Positions 36,029-44,596 are shown, counted from the first letter of the stretch. The stretch: 64,000 nt of DNA from Phycisphaerales bacterium (GCA_030748575.1 JASMLR010000004.1:62001-126000); one strand, 5' to 3'. The notes: a model not told the origin generated them from the sequence alone. Numbers and translations are program-made.

Positions 36029-37351
36029 TCAGCCCTGTTGGAAGGGGTACACGCTTCCAAGATTGAGCAGCCCGGTGAGGTCGTCCAGCGCGTCTTGTGT
36101 CAGCCGCCGCAACTGCGGGTCGGCCAGGTCCGCTGGCGTGAGCGACGCTGGATACCACCGCTCGACCCACGAACGCAGCGTGGCGGCCAGGCGGTCAGAC
36201 CATCGGACGGCGGGATGCACGGCGTTCAACTCTTCGGGCGTCAGCGGCACCCGAAGTCGGAGGCAGGCCGGCCCACCGCCGTTCTGCATGGACTCGCGGA
36301 GGTTCAGGTAGTGGACTTCGCTGATGGGAGCATCGCCGGTGATCCACCCGTCCACGACCGCCCGCGCCGCGGCGTGATGCTCAACGTCCTGCGGCGCAAT
36401 CAGTGTCATGCCCTTGCTCGTCTCAAGCAGTTGCGAGTTGAAGAGGTACGTTTGGATAGCCTCCGAGATGGAGAGCGAGGAAGAGGGGACCACGAGCGGT
36501 GTGAACTGTGGTCCGAGCGTGGCGGCGAGTTGCTGAAGGACTTCCGGCTGATCCCTGAAAGCCTCCTCATGAACCAGAAGCACGTGCGCCGAGCCGACTG
36601 AAATGACGTCGTTGTGAAACACGCCTGCGTCGATCGCTTCCGGTGTCTGCTGGACAAACACGGCGTTTCGCAGGGTGTGGAGTCTCGCAACGGCCTGAGA
36701 AGCCTCCAGCGTCTGTCTGGCCGGGAAGACCTGTGGCCCGGGCGACTCCGGGTTGCGAGCCTCGACGCCGTACACGAAGACGTTCACAACCCCGTCGTCG
36801 GTGGCGAGCCGGGTGTGATTGGCGGCTCCCTCGTCTCCGAACTGGTCGCACGCGAGCAAAGGGCGATGGTGCGCAAACAAGTCGCGGTCGGGGAAGATCG
36901 CCTCCAGAAGCCGCCCGGTCTGCACGGGCTCAATCGCCCGGTGAAACTTCGACTTGAGATTGGCGGGCGTGAAGTGGACGCGGCCGTCTGCACTGTCGCT
37001 CGACGGTGTGACCGTCGCGGCATTGGCCGTCCACATGGCCGACGCGCTCGAAGTCTGGGCGAGCAGGAGCGGGTCTTCGGCCTGAGCGGCGGCCAGCAGG
37101 TTCTCGCTTGAGCCTTCAAAGCCCAGAGATCGCAATGCGTCAACGTCGGGCCGCATATGCGGCGGCATGACCGCCTGCTCGACCCCCAATGACGCAACGA
37201 AAGCCATCTTGTCCAGGCCCTGCATCGCGGCCGCCTTCGGGTGGCTCGTTGCACCACCGTGGCTCGTCGAAGCGATGTTGCCGGAGGACAGCCCCGCGTA
37301 GTTGTGGGTCGGACCGACGAGGCCGTCGAGTTGGAGCTCTCGAAGCGTCAT
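36029..37351 (-). CDS. astB: N-succinylarginine dihydrolase
   Basis: In arginine catabolism AstB hydrolyses N2-succinylarginine to succinylornithine, CO2 and ammonia. The N-terminus LDGLVGPTHNYAGLSSGNIA, the FTPANL and FHNDVISVGS blocks, and the C-terminal ESMQNGGGPACLRLRVPL with the catalytic Cys are AstB hallmarks. Length 440 aa is normal. No other ast gene is in the window. ATG at 37351 overlaps the stop of the deaminase gene (ATGA). Confidence 0.93.
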   Translation of the reverse strand: MTLRELQLDGLVGPTHNYAGLSSGNIASTSHGGATSHPKAAAMQGLDKMAFVASLGVEQAVMPPHMRPDVDALRSLGFEGSSENLLAAAQAEDPLLLAQTSSASAMWTANAATVTPSSDSADGRVHFTPANLKSKFHRAIEPVQTGRLLEAIFPDRDLFAHHRPLLACDQFGDEGAANHTRLATDDGVVNVFVYGVEARNPESPGPQVFPARQTLEASQAVARLHTLRNAVFVQQTPEAIDAGVFHNDVISVGSAHVLLVHEEAFRDQPEVLQQLAATLGPQFTPLVVPSSSLSISEAIQTYLFNSQLLETSKGMTLIAPQDVEHHAAARAVVDGWITGDAPISEVHYLNLRESMQNGGGPACLRLRVPLTPEELNAVHPAVRWSDRLAATLRSWVERWYPASLTPADLADPQLRRLTQDALDDLTGLLNLGSVYPFQQG

Positions 37352-37806
37352 GCGCCCTCCCGCGGCCATACGGCCCAGGTGATGCCCGTCTCATCAAGCA
37401 GTTCACGGGAGGTCGCAATGCTGTGCTCCCAGTGTTCGTCCCCCTCCTTCACTTCCCACGACACGACGCGGCGGATGCCTGCCTGAATGATGGCAAGCGT
37501 GCAGGCGTTACAGGGAAAGAACGTTGCGTAGATGGTCGAGCCTACACACGAGATGCCATGGCTGGCACACTGCGCGATGGCGTTGACTTCCGCGTGGCAC
37601 ACGAGGTCGTACTTGACAGGCCGCTGAAGCCGGTCGGGCCGGTCTTCAAAGCCCGCCGGAAGCCCATTGAAGCCCGTGGCGCAGATGCGACGGTCGGGAG
37701 AAACGATCACGGCTCCCACACCGCGAGACGGGTCCTTGCTCCATGTGGCAATGTGGTCGGCCAGGTGGAGGAATCGCAGATCCCACTTTGTTGAGGCGTC
37801 GGACAT
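37348..37806 (-). CDS. dCMP deaminase-like zinc deaminase
   Basis: A 152-aa cytidine/deoxycytidylate deaminase fold with zinc motifs CHAEVNAIAQ and FFPCNACTLAI, and the RICATGFNGLPAG loop typical of dCMP deaminase (ComEB-like). It would supply dUMP for dTMP synthesis. A TACCAT hexamer on the minus strand (37819-37814) lies 7 nt before the ATG. It is the first gene of an operon with astB, an unexplained pairing. Confidence 0.88.
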   Translation of the reverse strand: MSDASTKWDLRFLHLADHIATWSKDPSRGVGAVIVSPDRRICATGFNGLPAGFEDRPDRLQRPVKYDLVCHAEVNAIAQCASHGISCVGSTIYATFFPCNACTLAIIQAGIRRVVSWEVKEGDEHWEHSIATSRELLDETGITWAVWPREGA

Positions 37807-37813
37807 CGCCGCG

Positions 37814-37836
37814 ATGGTATCGGCCCACACTACCAT
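37814..37836. promoter_or_regulatory. Mirror-image TACCAT promoters in a 37-bp divergent spacer
   Basis: TACCAT on the minus strand (37819-37814) and TACCAT on the plus strand (37831-37836) are each exactly 7 nt from the ATG they serve (37806 and 37844). Only 11 bp separate the two hexamers. There is no Shine-Dalgarno on either side and no room for conventional leaders. Confidence 0.55.
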
Positions 37837-37843
37837 CGGCTGC

Positions 37844-39334
37844 ATGGTTGTCTTTCTGGTTTCGTTCTCGCTGTACACGGTGCTGGTCATTGGCGTGGGG
37901 CTCTGGTCGGCCCGGCGGGCGGGCTCCAGCGATGAGGAGTACTTTCTCGCGGGCAGGTCACTCGGGCCGTGGGTGGCTTCACTCTCGGCATCGGCCTCCA
38001 GCGAGTCCGGGTGGGTCACCCTTGGTCTGGTTGGCTGGGCGTTTTCAAACGGAGTGCAGGCCTTCTGGATTCTCCCCGGGTCGCTGCTCGGATTTGCATT
38101 CAACTGGTTCGTGATCGCCGGGCGTATGCGAGACGTTGCCGCATCCAACGGAGCGGTGACGCTCCCGGACTTCCTGGCAAAGCGATTCGGGGAACGGCTG
38201 CCCGTCATTCGAATCATGAGTGTTGTCGTTCTCCTCGTGGCGATGCTGCTGTACTGCGCCGCGCAGTTCGCCGCCGCGGGCAAGGCGTTCGAGATCTCGT
38301 TTGAAGCGGTGAACTATCAGGGCGGCGTGCTCATCGGCGCGGTGATCGTCCTGGTGTATGTCACACTTGGTGGATTTCGAGCGGCGTGTTGGACGGACCT
38401 GCTGCAGGGCCTGCTCATGGTGGGCATTCTCGTCCTGTTTCCGCTCTGGCTCCTGTCCGGTGAGGGCGTGCCCGGCGTGCGAGAAGGGCTCTCCGGCACA
38501 CCCGAACTCCTGAACTTCTGGCCGACGGCAACGGGGGGAGCGCTTCTGGGGTTCCTGCTCGGATCGGGCGCGTTGGGCATCAACTTCGGCTACATGGGGC
38601 AGCCGCATGTGCTGGTTCGATTCATGGCGATGCGCTCGCGGCGGGACGCCGCCATCAGCGGGATCATCTCCATGACGTGGGCGGCGCTCGTGCTCTCGGG
38701 CGCCGTGGCGACGGGTCTGATCGTCCGCGCCATGGCCGAGCAGGGCGCGCCTTGGGCCGGCGGCATGCTTGCGTCGGGGGACGGCGAGTACGCGCTGATT
38801 GCCGCCGCGGTCAACCTGGCACCTCCGGTGCTCGGTGGACTCGTGCTTGCGGCCATTCTTTCGGCCATCTGTTCCACCGCCGACAGTCAACTCGTGGTGG
38901 CTTCCTCGGCAGCGGCGAGCGACCTCTGGGCGCACGTCTTCAAGCGGGATGGGGCGGTGAATCATGTGCTCGCCAACCGAGGAACGGTTCTGATCATGGG
39001 CGCCGCTGCGGTCCTTCTGGTGATCGACGCCCGCGTGACGGTGTACGAGTACGTCCTGACCTACGGATGGGCGATTCTCGGCGCCGCATTCGGCCCGCAG
39101 GTGATCCTGGCCGTCCTGTGGCGGCGAGCGACGGGCCTGGGCTGTATATGCGGGATGGCGACGGGATTCGCCGTGGCGGTGCTCTGGAAGTTGATCATGG
39201 ACAACCAGGTGACCATCGGTGGGGCGGAGATTGAGATCTACAACCTGCCTCTCGCCTTTGTGGCCGCGTTGGTCGTCAACATTGTGGTGTCGCTTGCCGT
39301 GGCCCGCCCGCAGTCTGCCGGAGACCTCGTATGA
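37844..39334 (+). CDS. Sodium:solute symporter, PutP (proline) type
   Basis: About thirteen membrane helices over 496 aa. The N-terminal block SSDEEYFLAGRSLGPWVASL-SASASSESGW and the GYMGQPHVLVRFMAMRS stretch are typical of sodium/proline symporters. STADSQLVVASSAAASDL in helix 8-9 holds the conserved Na+-site Ser/Thr pattern. ATG at 37844 is chosen because it follows TACCAT by 7 nt and begins at the first helix. Proline is the likely substrate, not proven. Confidence 0.9.
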   Translation: MVVFLVSFSLYTVLVIGVGLWSARRAGSSDEEYFLAGRSLGPWVASLSASASSESGWVTLGLVGWAFSNGVQAFWILPGSLLGFAFNWFVIAGRMRDVAASNGAVTLPDFLAKRFGERLPVIRIMSVVVLLVAMLLYCAAQFAAAGKAFEISFEAVNYQGGVLIGAVIVLVYVTLGGFRAACWTDLLQGLLMVGILVLFPLWLLSGEGVPGVREGLSGTPELLNFWPTATGGALLGFLLGSGALGINFGYMGQPHVLVRFMAMRSRRDAAISGIISMTWAALVLSGAVATGLIVRAMAEQGAPWAGGMLASGDGEYALIAAAVNLAPPVLGGLVLAAILSAICSTADSQLVVASSAAASDLWAHVFKRDGAVNHVLANRGTVLIMGAAAVLLVIDARVTVYEYVLTYGWAILGAAFGPQVILAVLWRRATGLGCICGMATGFAVAVLWKLIMDNQVTIGGAEIEIYNLPLAFVAALVVNIVVSLAVARPQSAGDLV

Positions 39335-39335
39335 T
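39330..39335 (+). promoter_or_regulatory. TATGAT -10 box overlapping the symporter stop codon
   Basis: The hexamer contains the TGA stop of the symporter gene and lies 8 nt before the ATG of the FHA-sigma gene. No -35 or Shine-Dalgarno is seen. Confidence 0.5.
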
Positions 39336-39343
39336 CCACTTCC

Positions 39344-40336
39344 ATGTGTGACGGGCGGGAAGTCAGATTCGTTCGGGTCAGCGGCCCTCCAACCTTCGAC
39401 GGTTTCTCCGGCGAGTTGGGTGGGACGCCCCTGATCATCGGGCGGGGGTCGGAGTCGACCATCCGGCTTGATGATGCCAGTGTCTCTCGAACGCACGCGA
39501 CAATCACTCTGGAAGAAGATGGCGTTCACGTCCGGGATGCCGGCAGCCGCGCGGGAACCTCGGTCAACATGATGCGGCTCGAAGAGGATGAGTCGGTTCG
39601 GCTGTGCGACAGCGACCTGCTGCTGCTCGGCCCGTGGAAGATTCTGGTTCGCCTCCCCGGAGATGTGCCACCACCCTCGACATGCGCAGAACCCGAGACC
39701 GCCGCAGCAACAGGCGAGACGCCGCCGAAGCCCGTGGTCGGGGGCCGCGGCGATCCGCTCTACGCGACGCGGGCGAGCATCTTTCTCAAGTTGAAGGCGG
39801 ATGGCACGCATGACCGTGAACTTGGCTGGTCTGAGTTTGCGGACAAGTACTCGCGTGTGATTGCGGGATTCGCGAGGAATGCGGGGCTGCCTGCTCAGGA
39901 GGCGGACGATGTGCTGCAGGACGTCCTGCTGGGCTTCTTCAGGGTGTCGGATCGGTTTGAGTATGACCCGCAAAAGGGACGGTTCCGTGGGTATCTCAAG
40001 CGGGTGACGCTCAATGCGATTCGCGCTCGTCACCGCAGGAAGCGACCAACGACGGGGTTTGATGACTCGGTGGATCCGCCTGTTGAAAACGATCTCGACG
40101 CCGCGTGGGACCGGCAATGGACTGAGCAGTTGCTGCAGCGCGCCATGGGCGAAGCCAGGAACGAAGTTGAGGACCGCACGTGGCAGGCGTTCGAGCTCTA
40201 CGGTGTGCGAGGCGTACCCGTCGACGCGGTCGCCGAGGAGACCGGGATGACGCCGGCCGCCATTCGCCACGCGAAGATGCGGCTGACGAAGCGTGTTCGA
40301 GAGATCGTCGGCAGACTCCGCGAGTCTGAAGGCTGA
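39344..40336 (+). CDS. FHA domain fused to an ECF-type RNA polymerase sigma factor
   Basis: Residues about 8-100 form an FHA domain with its phosphothreonine-binding signature GRGSESTIRLDDASVSRTHA and the later GSRAGTSVN. After a Pro/Ala linker (105-135), residues 150-330 match ECF sigma: region 2 AQEADDVLQDVLLGFFRVSD-RFEYDPQKGRFRGYLKRVT and region 4 AVAEETGMTPAAIRHAKMRL, a helix-turn-helix. So a phosphothreonine reader is built into a sigma factor. It closely resembles the gene at 43616. It is probably transcribed from its own leaderless promoter. Partners are unknown; no kinase is adjacent here. Confidence 0.88.
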   Translation: MCDGREVRFVRVSGPPTFDGFSGELGGTPLIIGRGSESTIRLDDASVSRTHATITLEEDGVHVRDAGSRAGTSVNMMRLEEDESVRLCDSDLLLLGPWKILVRLPGDVPPPSTCAEPETAAATGETPPKPVVGGRGDPLYATRASIFLKLKADGTHDRELGWSEFADKYSRVIAGFARNAGLPAQEADDVLQDVLLGFFRVSDRFEYDPQKGRFRGYLKRVTLNAIRARHRRKRPTTGFDDSVDPPVENDLDAAWDRQWTEQLLQRAMGEARNEVEDRTWQAFELYGVRGVPVDAVAEETGMTPAAIRHAKMRLTKRVREIVGRLRESEG

Positions 40337-40351
40337 GCCGCCGACTCTGCG

Positions 40352-41248
40352 CTAGGACGCTGCCGATGCTTCCAGTGGTTTCGGCGGGCGGAGTTGGGCG
40401 AACACGATGCCGATGAACATGAGCAGGCAGCCCGACAACTGAAGCGGCGAGAGCGCCTCAGCGAGGAACGCCCAGCCAGCGAGCGCGCCAAACACGGCTT
40501 CCATGGCAAGCAACACCGCGGCATGTGCGGGCGGCGCGTCCTGCTGGGCAATGATCTGAATGAGGAAGGCGGCGCCCACTGCAAGCACGCCGCTGTAGAG
40601 AAACTCTGGCCAGAGGGAGACGATCGCAAGCCAGGATGGCTGCTCCCAGACGAGGGCGGCGCACATCGTCAGGCCGCCGGCGAGGGCCGTCTGGAAGATG
40701 GCGATGCGTACCGGGTCCACTCTCACGGCGAGCCATCCGAGAATGAGAAACTGGCCGGCCCAGGCTGCGGCTCCGGCCAGCACCAGCGCATCGCCCGGGT
40801 TGATTGTCGGTCGCCCCTGCACGCTGAGCAGATACAGACCGCCAGTCGCAACGAGGACCGCGGCCCAGGTTGTCCAGCGAACGAAGTATCCGATGAACAG
40901 ACCAATGAGCGGCACAAAGACCACATAGAGACCCGTGATGAAGCCGGCGATGCCAGCCGTGGTGTAGACCAGCCCCGCCTGCTGAAGGACCGCGCCTGCG
41001 GTCATCGCCAGGCCAGCGCCGACGAGGCCGAGAAGCAGGTGCGCCCTCCGTACTGGCCTGGGGTTTCGAGGCGCGAGCCGCCGGGCCAGCGGAAGCAGTG
41101 GCAGCATTGAGATCATGCCGATGAGCAGGCGAACGCCAGTGAATGTGATCGGCCCCACGGCCTCCATCGCCGTTCGTTGAATGACGAAGCCGGCGCCCCA
41201 GATGATCGCGACCAGCATGAGCAGGGCATCGGCGCGGAGCACTCGCAT
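40352..41248 (-). CDS. EamA/DMT-superfamily transporter
   Basis: Ten membrane helices in two five-helix EamA repeats (ADALLMLVAIIWGAGFVIQR in repeat one; FLIQIIAQQDAPPAHAAVLL then FGALAGWAFLAEALSP in repeat two), as in RhaT/YdcZ-like metabolite exporters. Length 298 aa. The ATG at 41248 follows a minus-strand TACGCT by 8 nt; the frame runs further upstream but only as antisense to the TauE gene. Substrate unknown. Confidence 0.88.
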   Translation of the reverse strand: MRVLRADALLMLVAIIWGAGFVIQRTAMEAVGPITFTGVRLLIGMISMLPLLPLARRLAPRNPRPVRRAHLLLGLVGAGLAMTAGAVLQQAGLVYTTAGIAGFITGLYVVFVPLIGLFIGYFVRWTTWAAVLVATGGLYLLSVQGRPTINPGDALVLAGAAAWAGQFLILGWLAVRVDPVRIAIFQTALAGGLTMCAALVWEQPSWLAIVSLWPEFLYSGVLAVGAAFLIQIIAQQDAPPAHAAVLLAMEAVFGALAGWAFLAEALSPLQLSGCLLMFIGIVFAQLRPPKPLEASAAS

Positions 41249-41256
41249 GGGGCGGC

Positions 41257-41310
41257 AGCGTACTGCACGGGGTCCGCTTCGGCGCGTGCCATGTCGAGAC
41301 CACGTACCCT
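41257..41310. promoter_or_regulatory. Divergent -10 boxes of the EamA and TauE genes
   Basis: Minus-strand TACGCT (41262-41257) is 8 nt from the EamA ATG; plus-strand TACCCT (41305-41310) is 9 nt from the TauE ATG. Neither gene has a Shine-Dalgarno. Confidence 0.4.
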
Positions 41311-41319
41311 TTCGGCCCG

Positions 41320-42144
41320 ATGCCCGTACTCGAACTCGCCTCCATCTCACTCCCCGCGTGGGAGATTGCCGTCCTGATCGGGATCGGTCTCGTGGCTGGC
41401 TCGCTCGGCGGGCTCCTGGGCATCGGAGGCGGGATTGTGATGATCCCGGCGATCTCGTTTCTGCTGCACCGAGACATTCACCTGGCGCAGGCCGCCTCGA
41501 TGAACGTGATTTTCTTTGTGGCGGCTCCGGCGGCGATCCGGCACTGGAGAGAGGGCGGCGTCCGACGTGAGGTCGTGGTGCGACTGCTCCCCTTCGCGAT
41601 GGTCGCCGTGGTGATTGGTGTGACGGCAAGCATCTGGATCCCCAAAGAAGAGTTGTCACTCATCTTCGGGCTGTTCCTCATCTATGTGTTCTATGAGAAT
41701 CTCAGAAGGCTGATCGGCTTCGGGGCGGCTGTGGGCGAGTCCGCGGCCAGACCAAAAGTGACCTGGCCGCGTGGTGGCTTTGTTGGGTCGGTGGCGGGTT
41801 TCGGCGCGGGACTCCTGGGTATCGGTGGGGGCCTCATCACGGTTCCGGTGACACAACTTGTCTGCCGGTGTCCGCTGCGGGAGTGCATCGCGTGTTCATC
41901 GGCGGTGATGTGCCTGACTTCGGTCGTTGGGGCGATCTACAAGGATGTCACGCTGGCGGATGTGCCGGGGATTGGGGACGACGTGTACTGGTACACGCCG
42001 CTGGGCATTTCCGTCTGGCTTATTCCAACATGTCTGGTCGGAAGCTGGTTCGGCGCCAAGGCCACCCACGTCCTTCCGATCGGGGTCGTCCGCGGCGTCT
42101 TTCTGGTGATCGTCGCGTTGTCCGCGCTCAAGATGTTGATGTGA
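41320..42144 (+). CDS. TauE/SafE-family membrane exporter
   Basis: Eight hydrophobic segments with the two family signatures GSLGGLLGIGGGIVMIPAI and GFGAGLLGIGGGLITVPVTQ, one per half. Members export sulfite, sulfoacetate or related small anions (family knowledge). Length 274 aa. Convergent with the EEP gene, 4 bp apart. Confidence 0.9.
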   Translation: MPVLELASISLPAWEIAVLIGIGLVAGSLGGLLGIGGGIVMIPAISFLLHRDIHLAQAASMNVIFFVAAPAAIRHWREGGVRREVVVRLLPFAMVAVVIGVTASIWIPKEELSLIFGLFLIYVFYENLRRLIGFGAAVGESAARPKVTWPRGGFVGSVAGFGAGLLGIGGGLITVPVTQLVCRCPLRECIACSSAVMCLTSVVGAIYKDVTLADVPGIGDDVYWYTPLGISVWLIPTCLVGSWFGAKATHVLPIGVVRGVFLVIVALSALKMLM

Positions 42145-42148
42145 ACCC

Positions 42149-43576
42149 TCAGGGCGCCCCGGCAGTTGCGGAACCAGGGTCGACGGGAACAAGGTTGACC
42201 GGAACAAGGTCGACCACGACAGGAAGGTGGTCAGAGGCGCGGCCGGCATCGGTGCGAACCAGGTTCATCTCGCGGAGCGACGGTTCCGGGAGGTCGAGCG
42301 TATCGAACACAGCGGCGAACACCGGGGCGAGCGTCTGCGGTGACACCACGATGTAGTCCAGTCGGCCAGGCGAGTAGGACTGGCCGGGCTTCTGCCAGGT
42401 CTGCAGGCCGGAGCCATCCGGTTGCCACGCCTCGATGATTCGCAGATCTCGCTCGGAGTCGTCCAGGATCAGGGCCTCGCCGCCGGCGACCAGAAGGTCC
42501 AGCGGGAGGGAACCGCCAACGAGATTCAGGTCCCCGCCGATGATGAGGCCCACCACGTCGTTGGATTGTTCAGCGTGCTGGACCGCCCGGCGAATGGCGA
42601 GCACTTCACCGATTCGCTTCATGTCCTCTGGCCCATCGACGACCCCGCAGCACTTCAGGTGAGCCGATACCGCCAGCACACGCCCCACGTCAGGGAAGTC
42701 GATGGTCAGCGCGGCTGCTCGAACGTGGCCGCGGGACTCACCTCGCCGCTTGAGATTGTCGAACGCCTCCACCCGCTGTGCGGGCAGCCGGCTCGCGATG
42801 CCACTGCGGATGCTGCCCCCGAGGGGGCCCAGTTCGAGGGTCCAGTCACCGCCGGCAGCCTCGATGACAGCCATCAACGCCGACTCGGTCTGACCTCGCT
42901 CGATTTCCTGCAGGAGCAGGACGTCAGGTTGCAGGGCGGCGAGCAGGCGGCGGGTGACGGCCGACTGCTTCACGAGATTTCCGAACTCAAGATTCCAAGT
43001 GACCACCCGCACGGCATTCGGTGGCTTGACGGGCAGAGCCGTCATGTGTTGGGGGGGGCCCGGCCGCTGCGGGCCGATTGGAGCGTCGCCGCTTACGGCG
43101 AGATCGCCCTCACGACGGAGCGTCCACGGAATCGTTGATGCGGCATCGATGCCAGCCACCGTCCGGTCGAGTCGAAGTTCAAATGCACTGGCAGCGGCGG
43201 TCGGTGAGAACACGAGGCCTGCTGCGTCCCAGGTTTCGCTGCTGCGGTCGGGAACCTTGACGGCAATGCCTCCGGTGCGGCGACCGCTGCGAGGGCTGAA
43301 CACGATCTCAACGTCGGTTCCCGCCGGGTCGGCCGCAGGAAGACTCGTACTGGTGTCGTTGTCCCAATTCAGGCTGAGCGTCAGTGGCGCATCCAGCCCC
43401 TGCAGATTGACGGGAGGCCCGTCGAGCGTCAGGTGGAGAAAGACGTGGTCCCTGGTGCACGCCGCGGTGAGCGCCGGTGCGTCACCTTGAGGGGCCCAAT
43501 CGTAAAAGTCCCCGTCGAGTTGGATCGGGCTCGCTGCGAGGGTGGCTGCCGCGATGAAAAGAGAAGGGTCGATCAT
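42149..43576 (-). CDS. Secreted endonuclease/exonuclease/phosphatase-family protein
   Basis: A short signal sequence (MIDPSLFIAAATLAAS), then about 150 residues of beta-rich sequence resembling a CBM9-like module (IQLDGDFYDWAPQGDAP), then an EEP hydrolase domain: VVTWNLEFGN, LLLQEIERG, VSAHLKCCG, IIGGDLNLVGG, RLDYIVVS and ASDHLPVVVDL, all the metal and catalytic positions. It could be a nuclease or a phosphodiesterase acting outside the cell. The C-terminus repeats VPVNLVPVDPG, coded by 15-bp duplications. Length 475 aa. TAGCCT lies 6 nt before the ATG. Confidence 0.83.
   Translation of the reverse strand: MIDPSLFIAAATLAASPIQLDGDFYDWAPQGDAPALTAACTRDHVFLHLTLDGPPVNLQGLDAPLTLSLNWDNDTSTSLPAADPAGTDVEIVFSPRSGRRTGGIAVKVPDRSSETWDAAGLVFSPTAAASAFELRLDRTVAGIDAASTIPWTLRREGDLAVSGDAPIGPQRPGPPQHMTALPVKPPNAVRVVTWNLEFGNLVKQSAVTRRLLAALQPDVLLLQEIERGQTESALMAVIEAAGGDWTLELGPLGGSIRSGIASRLPAQRVEAFDNLKRRGESRGHVRAAALTIDFPDVGRVLAVSAHLKCCGVVDGPEDMKRIGEVLAIRRAVQHAEQSNDVVGLIIGGDLNLVGGSLPLDLLVAGGEALILDDSERDLRIIEAWQPDGSGLQTWQKPGQSYSPGRLDYIVVSPQTLAPVFAAVFDTLDLPEPSLREMNLVRTDAGRASDHLPVVVDLVPVNLVPVDPGSATAGAP
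42171..42216. repeat. 15-16 bp tandem repeat in the 3' end of the EEP gene
   Basis: Three degenerate copies begin with GAAC at 42171, 42187 and 42202 (for example GAACAAGGTTGACCG and GAACAAGGTCGACCA). In frame they give a V-D/N-L-V-P pentapeptide repeat at the protein end. Confidence 0.7.
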
Positions 43577-43582
43577 GGCGGC

Positions 43583-43608
43583 AGGCTACACATCTTCCGT
43601 GGTATGGT
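43583..43608. promoter_or_regulatory. Divergent -10 boxes of the EEP and FHA-sigma genes
   Basis: Minus-strand TAGCCT (43588-43583) is 6 nt from the EEP ATG at 43576; plus-strand TATGGT (43603-43608) is 7 nt from the FHA-sigma ATG at 43616. The spacer between starts is 39 bp. Confidence 0.45.
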
Positions 43609-43615
43609 GCTGACC

Positions 43616-44566
43616 ATGACGGGGAATCAGAGCGGCGACATTGGCGGTCCGGTGCGGCTGCAAGTCGGGCGGGGGCCTGAGCATGACGGAGCGGTGGCTC
43701 AGAACTTCGTGCTCCCGGACGTCGGAGGGGTGATCGGCCGCGGGGACGACGTTGACGTGACGCTTTCAGACCCACGCGTGTCTCGGCGGCACTGTCGGAT
43801 CGGTGAGCACGGCGAGGGTTGGTGGGTTGAAGATCTGGGAAGCCGAAGCGGAACCTGGGTCGACAGCGTGGTCCTCAGCGAGGGCGAGCGGGCGCCGCTC
43901 CAACTCGGCTCGCTGCTGGAAGTGGGCCCCTGGACCTTCGTTGTGCGGGGGATCGCCGCTGCGGCGGTGGATGCGGACAGCGACGTGCTGGTGTCACCGG
44001 AGACCGGCGAAATGCTCCTGCGGGACATTCACGACAGCAGTACTAGCGTTCGCAACGTTGCGTGGGTCGCGTTCGACACGCGGTACGGTGGAGTCATCCG
44101 CGGCTATGCGCGGCGGTTCGGCGTCCGCGGACAGGAAGAGGACGACATCGTGCAGGAGGTGTACCTCGGCCTGCACAACCTCCGGGACGGCGTGCAATAC
44201 AACCGGGCCACCGGGCGCTTTCGAAACTACCTCATGGTGGCAACCCGAAACGCGGTTCGAACGCGGCTGCGCAAGTCGGCCGTGGCCGTCGTTGAGGACA
44301 TTGATGCCCTGGCGAATCCCGCTCAGGATGCCCTGTGGGACCACCAGTGGGCTGAGTCGATGTTGCAGCGGGCGCTGGCAGACCTTCAGCGTTCGATGAC
44401 GCCTGCCCACTACGATGCGTTTGAGCGTTATGGCCGCCGCGGAGAACCTGCAGCGGCCGTGGCGGAGTGCCTGGGAATGACCCCGGAGAATGTCCGCATG
44501 ATCAAGCATCGCAGCATTCGCATGCTTCAGAAGATCGTCGCGTCCTACGACATTCCCGGGCACTGA
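43616..44566 (+). CDS. FHA domain fused to an ECF-type sigma factor, next to a Ser/Thr kinase
   Basis: An FHA domain spans about residues 20-110 (VIGRGDDVDVTLSDPRVSRR-HCRIGEHGEGWWVEDLGSRS), with the arginine and SRRH positions that bind phosphothreonine. An ECF sigma part follows at about 135-316: region 2 GQEEDDIVQEVYLGLHNLRD and TGRFRNYLMVATRNAVRTRL, region 4 AVAECLGMTPENVRMIKHRS. The layout is the same as the protein at 39344. ATG at 43616 is preferred over 43604 because the upstream TATGGT covers the latter. The kinase gene begins 30 bp after its stop, which suggests the kinase and this sigma factor work as a pair (inference). Length 316 aa. Confidence 0.88.
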   Translation: MTGNQSGDIGGPVRLQVGRGPEHDGAVAQNFVLPDVGGVIGRGDDVDVTLSDPRVSRRHCRIGEHGEGWWVEDLGSRSGTWVDSVVLSEGERAPLQLGSLLEVGPWTFVVRGIAAAAVDADSDVLVSPETGEMLLRDIHDSSTSVRNVAWVAFDTRYGGVIRGYARRFGVRGQEEDDIVQEVYLGLHNLRDGVQYNRATGRFRNYLMVATRNAVRTRLRKSAVAVVEDIDALANPAQDALWDHQWAESMLQRALADLQRSMTPAHYDAFERYGRRGEPAAAVAECLGMTPENVRMIKHRSIRMLQKIVASYDIPGH

Positions 44567-44582
44567 CGCAGTGCCGCACGGA

Positions 44583-44588
44583 TATGAT
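44583..44588 (+). promoter_or_regulatory. TATGAT -10 box of the kinase gene
   Basis: The hexamer lies in the 30-bp spacer after the FHA-sigma gene, exactly 8 nt before the GTG start of the kinase. The same TATGAT-N8-start spacing is used by the FHA-sigma gene at 39344. Confidence 0.5.
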
Positions 44589-44596
44589 CGATCGCC

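Noticed and set aside
38045-40270. 741-aa open frame antisense to the symporter and FHA-sigma genes
   Set aside because: Highly charged, His/Arg-rich text without domains; it mirrors the codon bias of two well-supported genes on the other strand.
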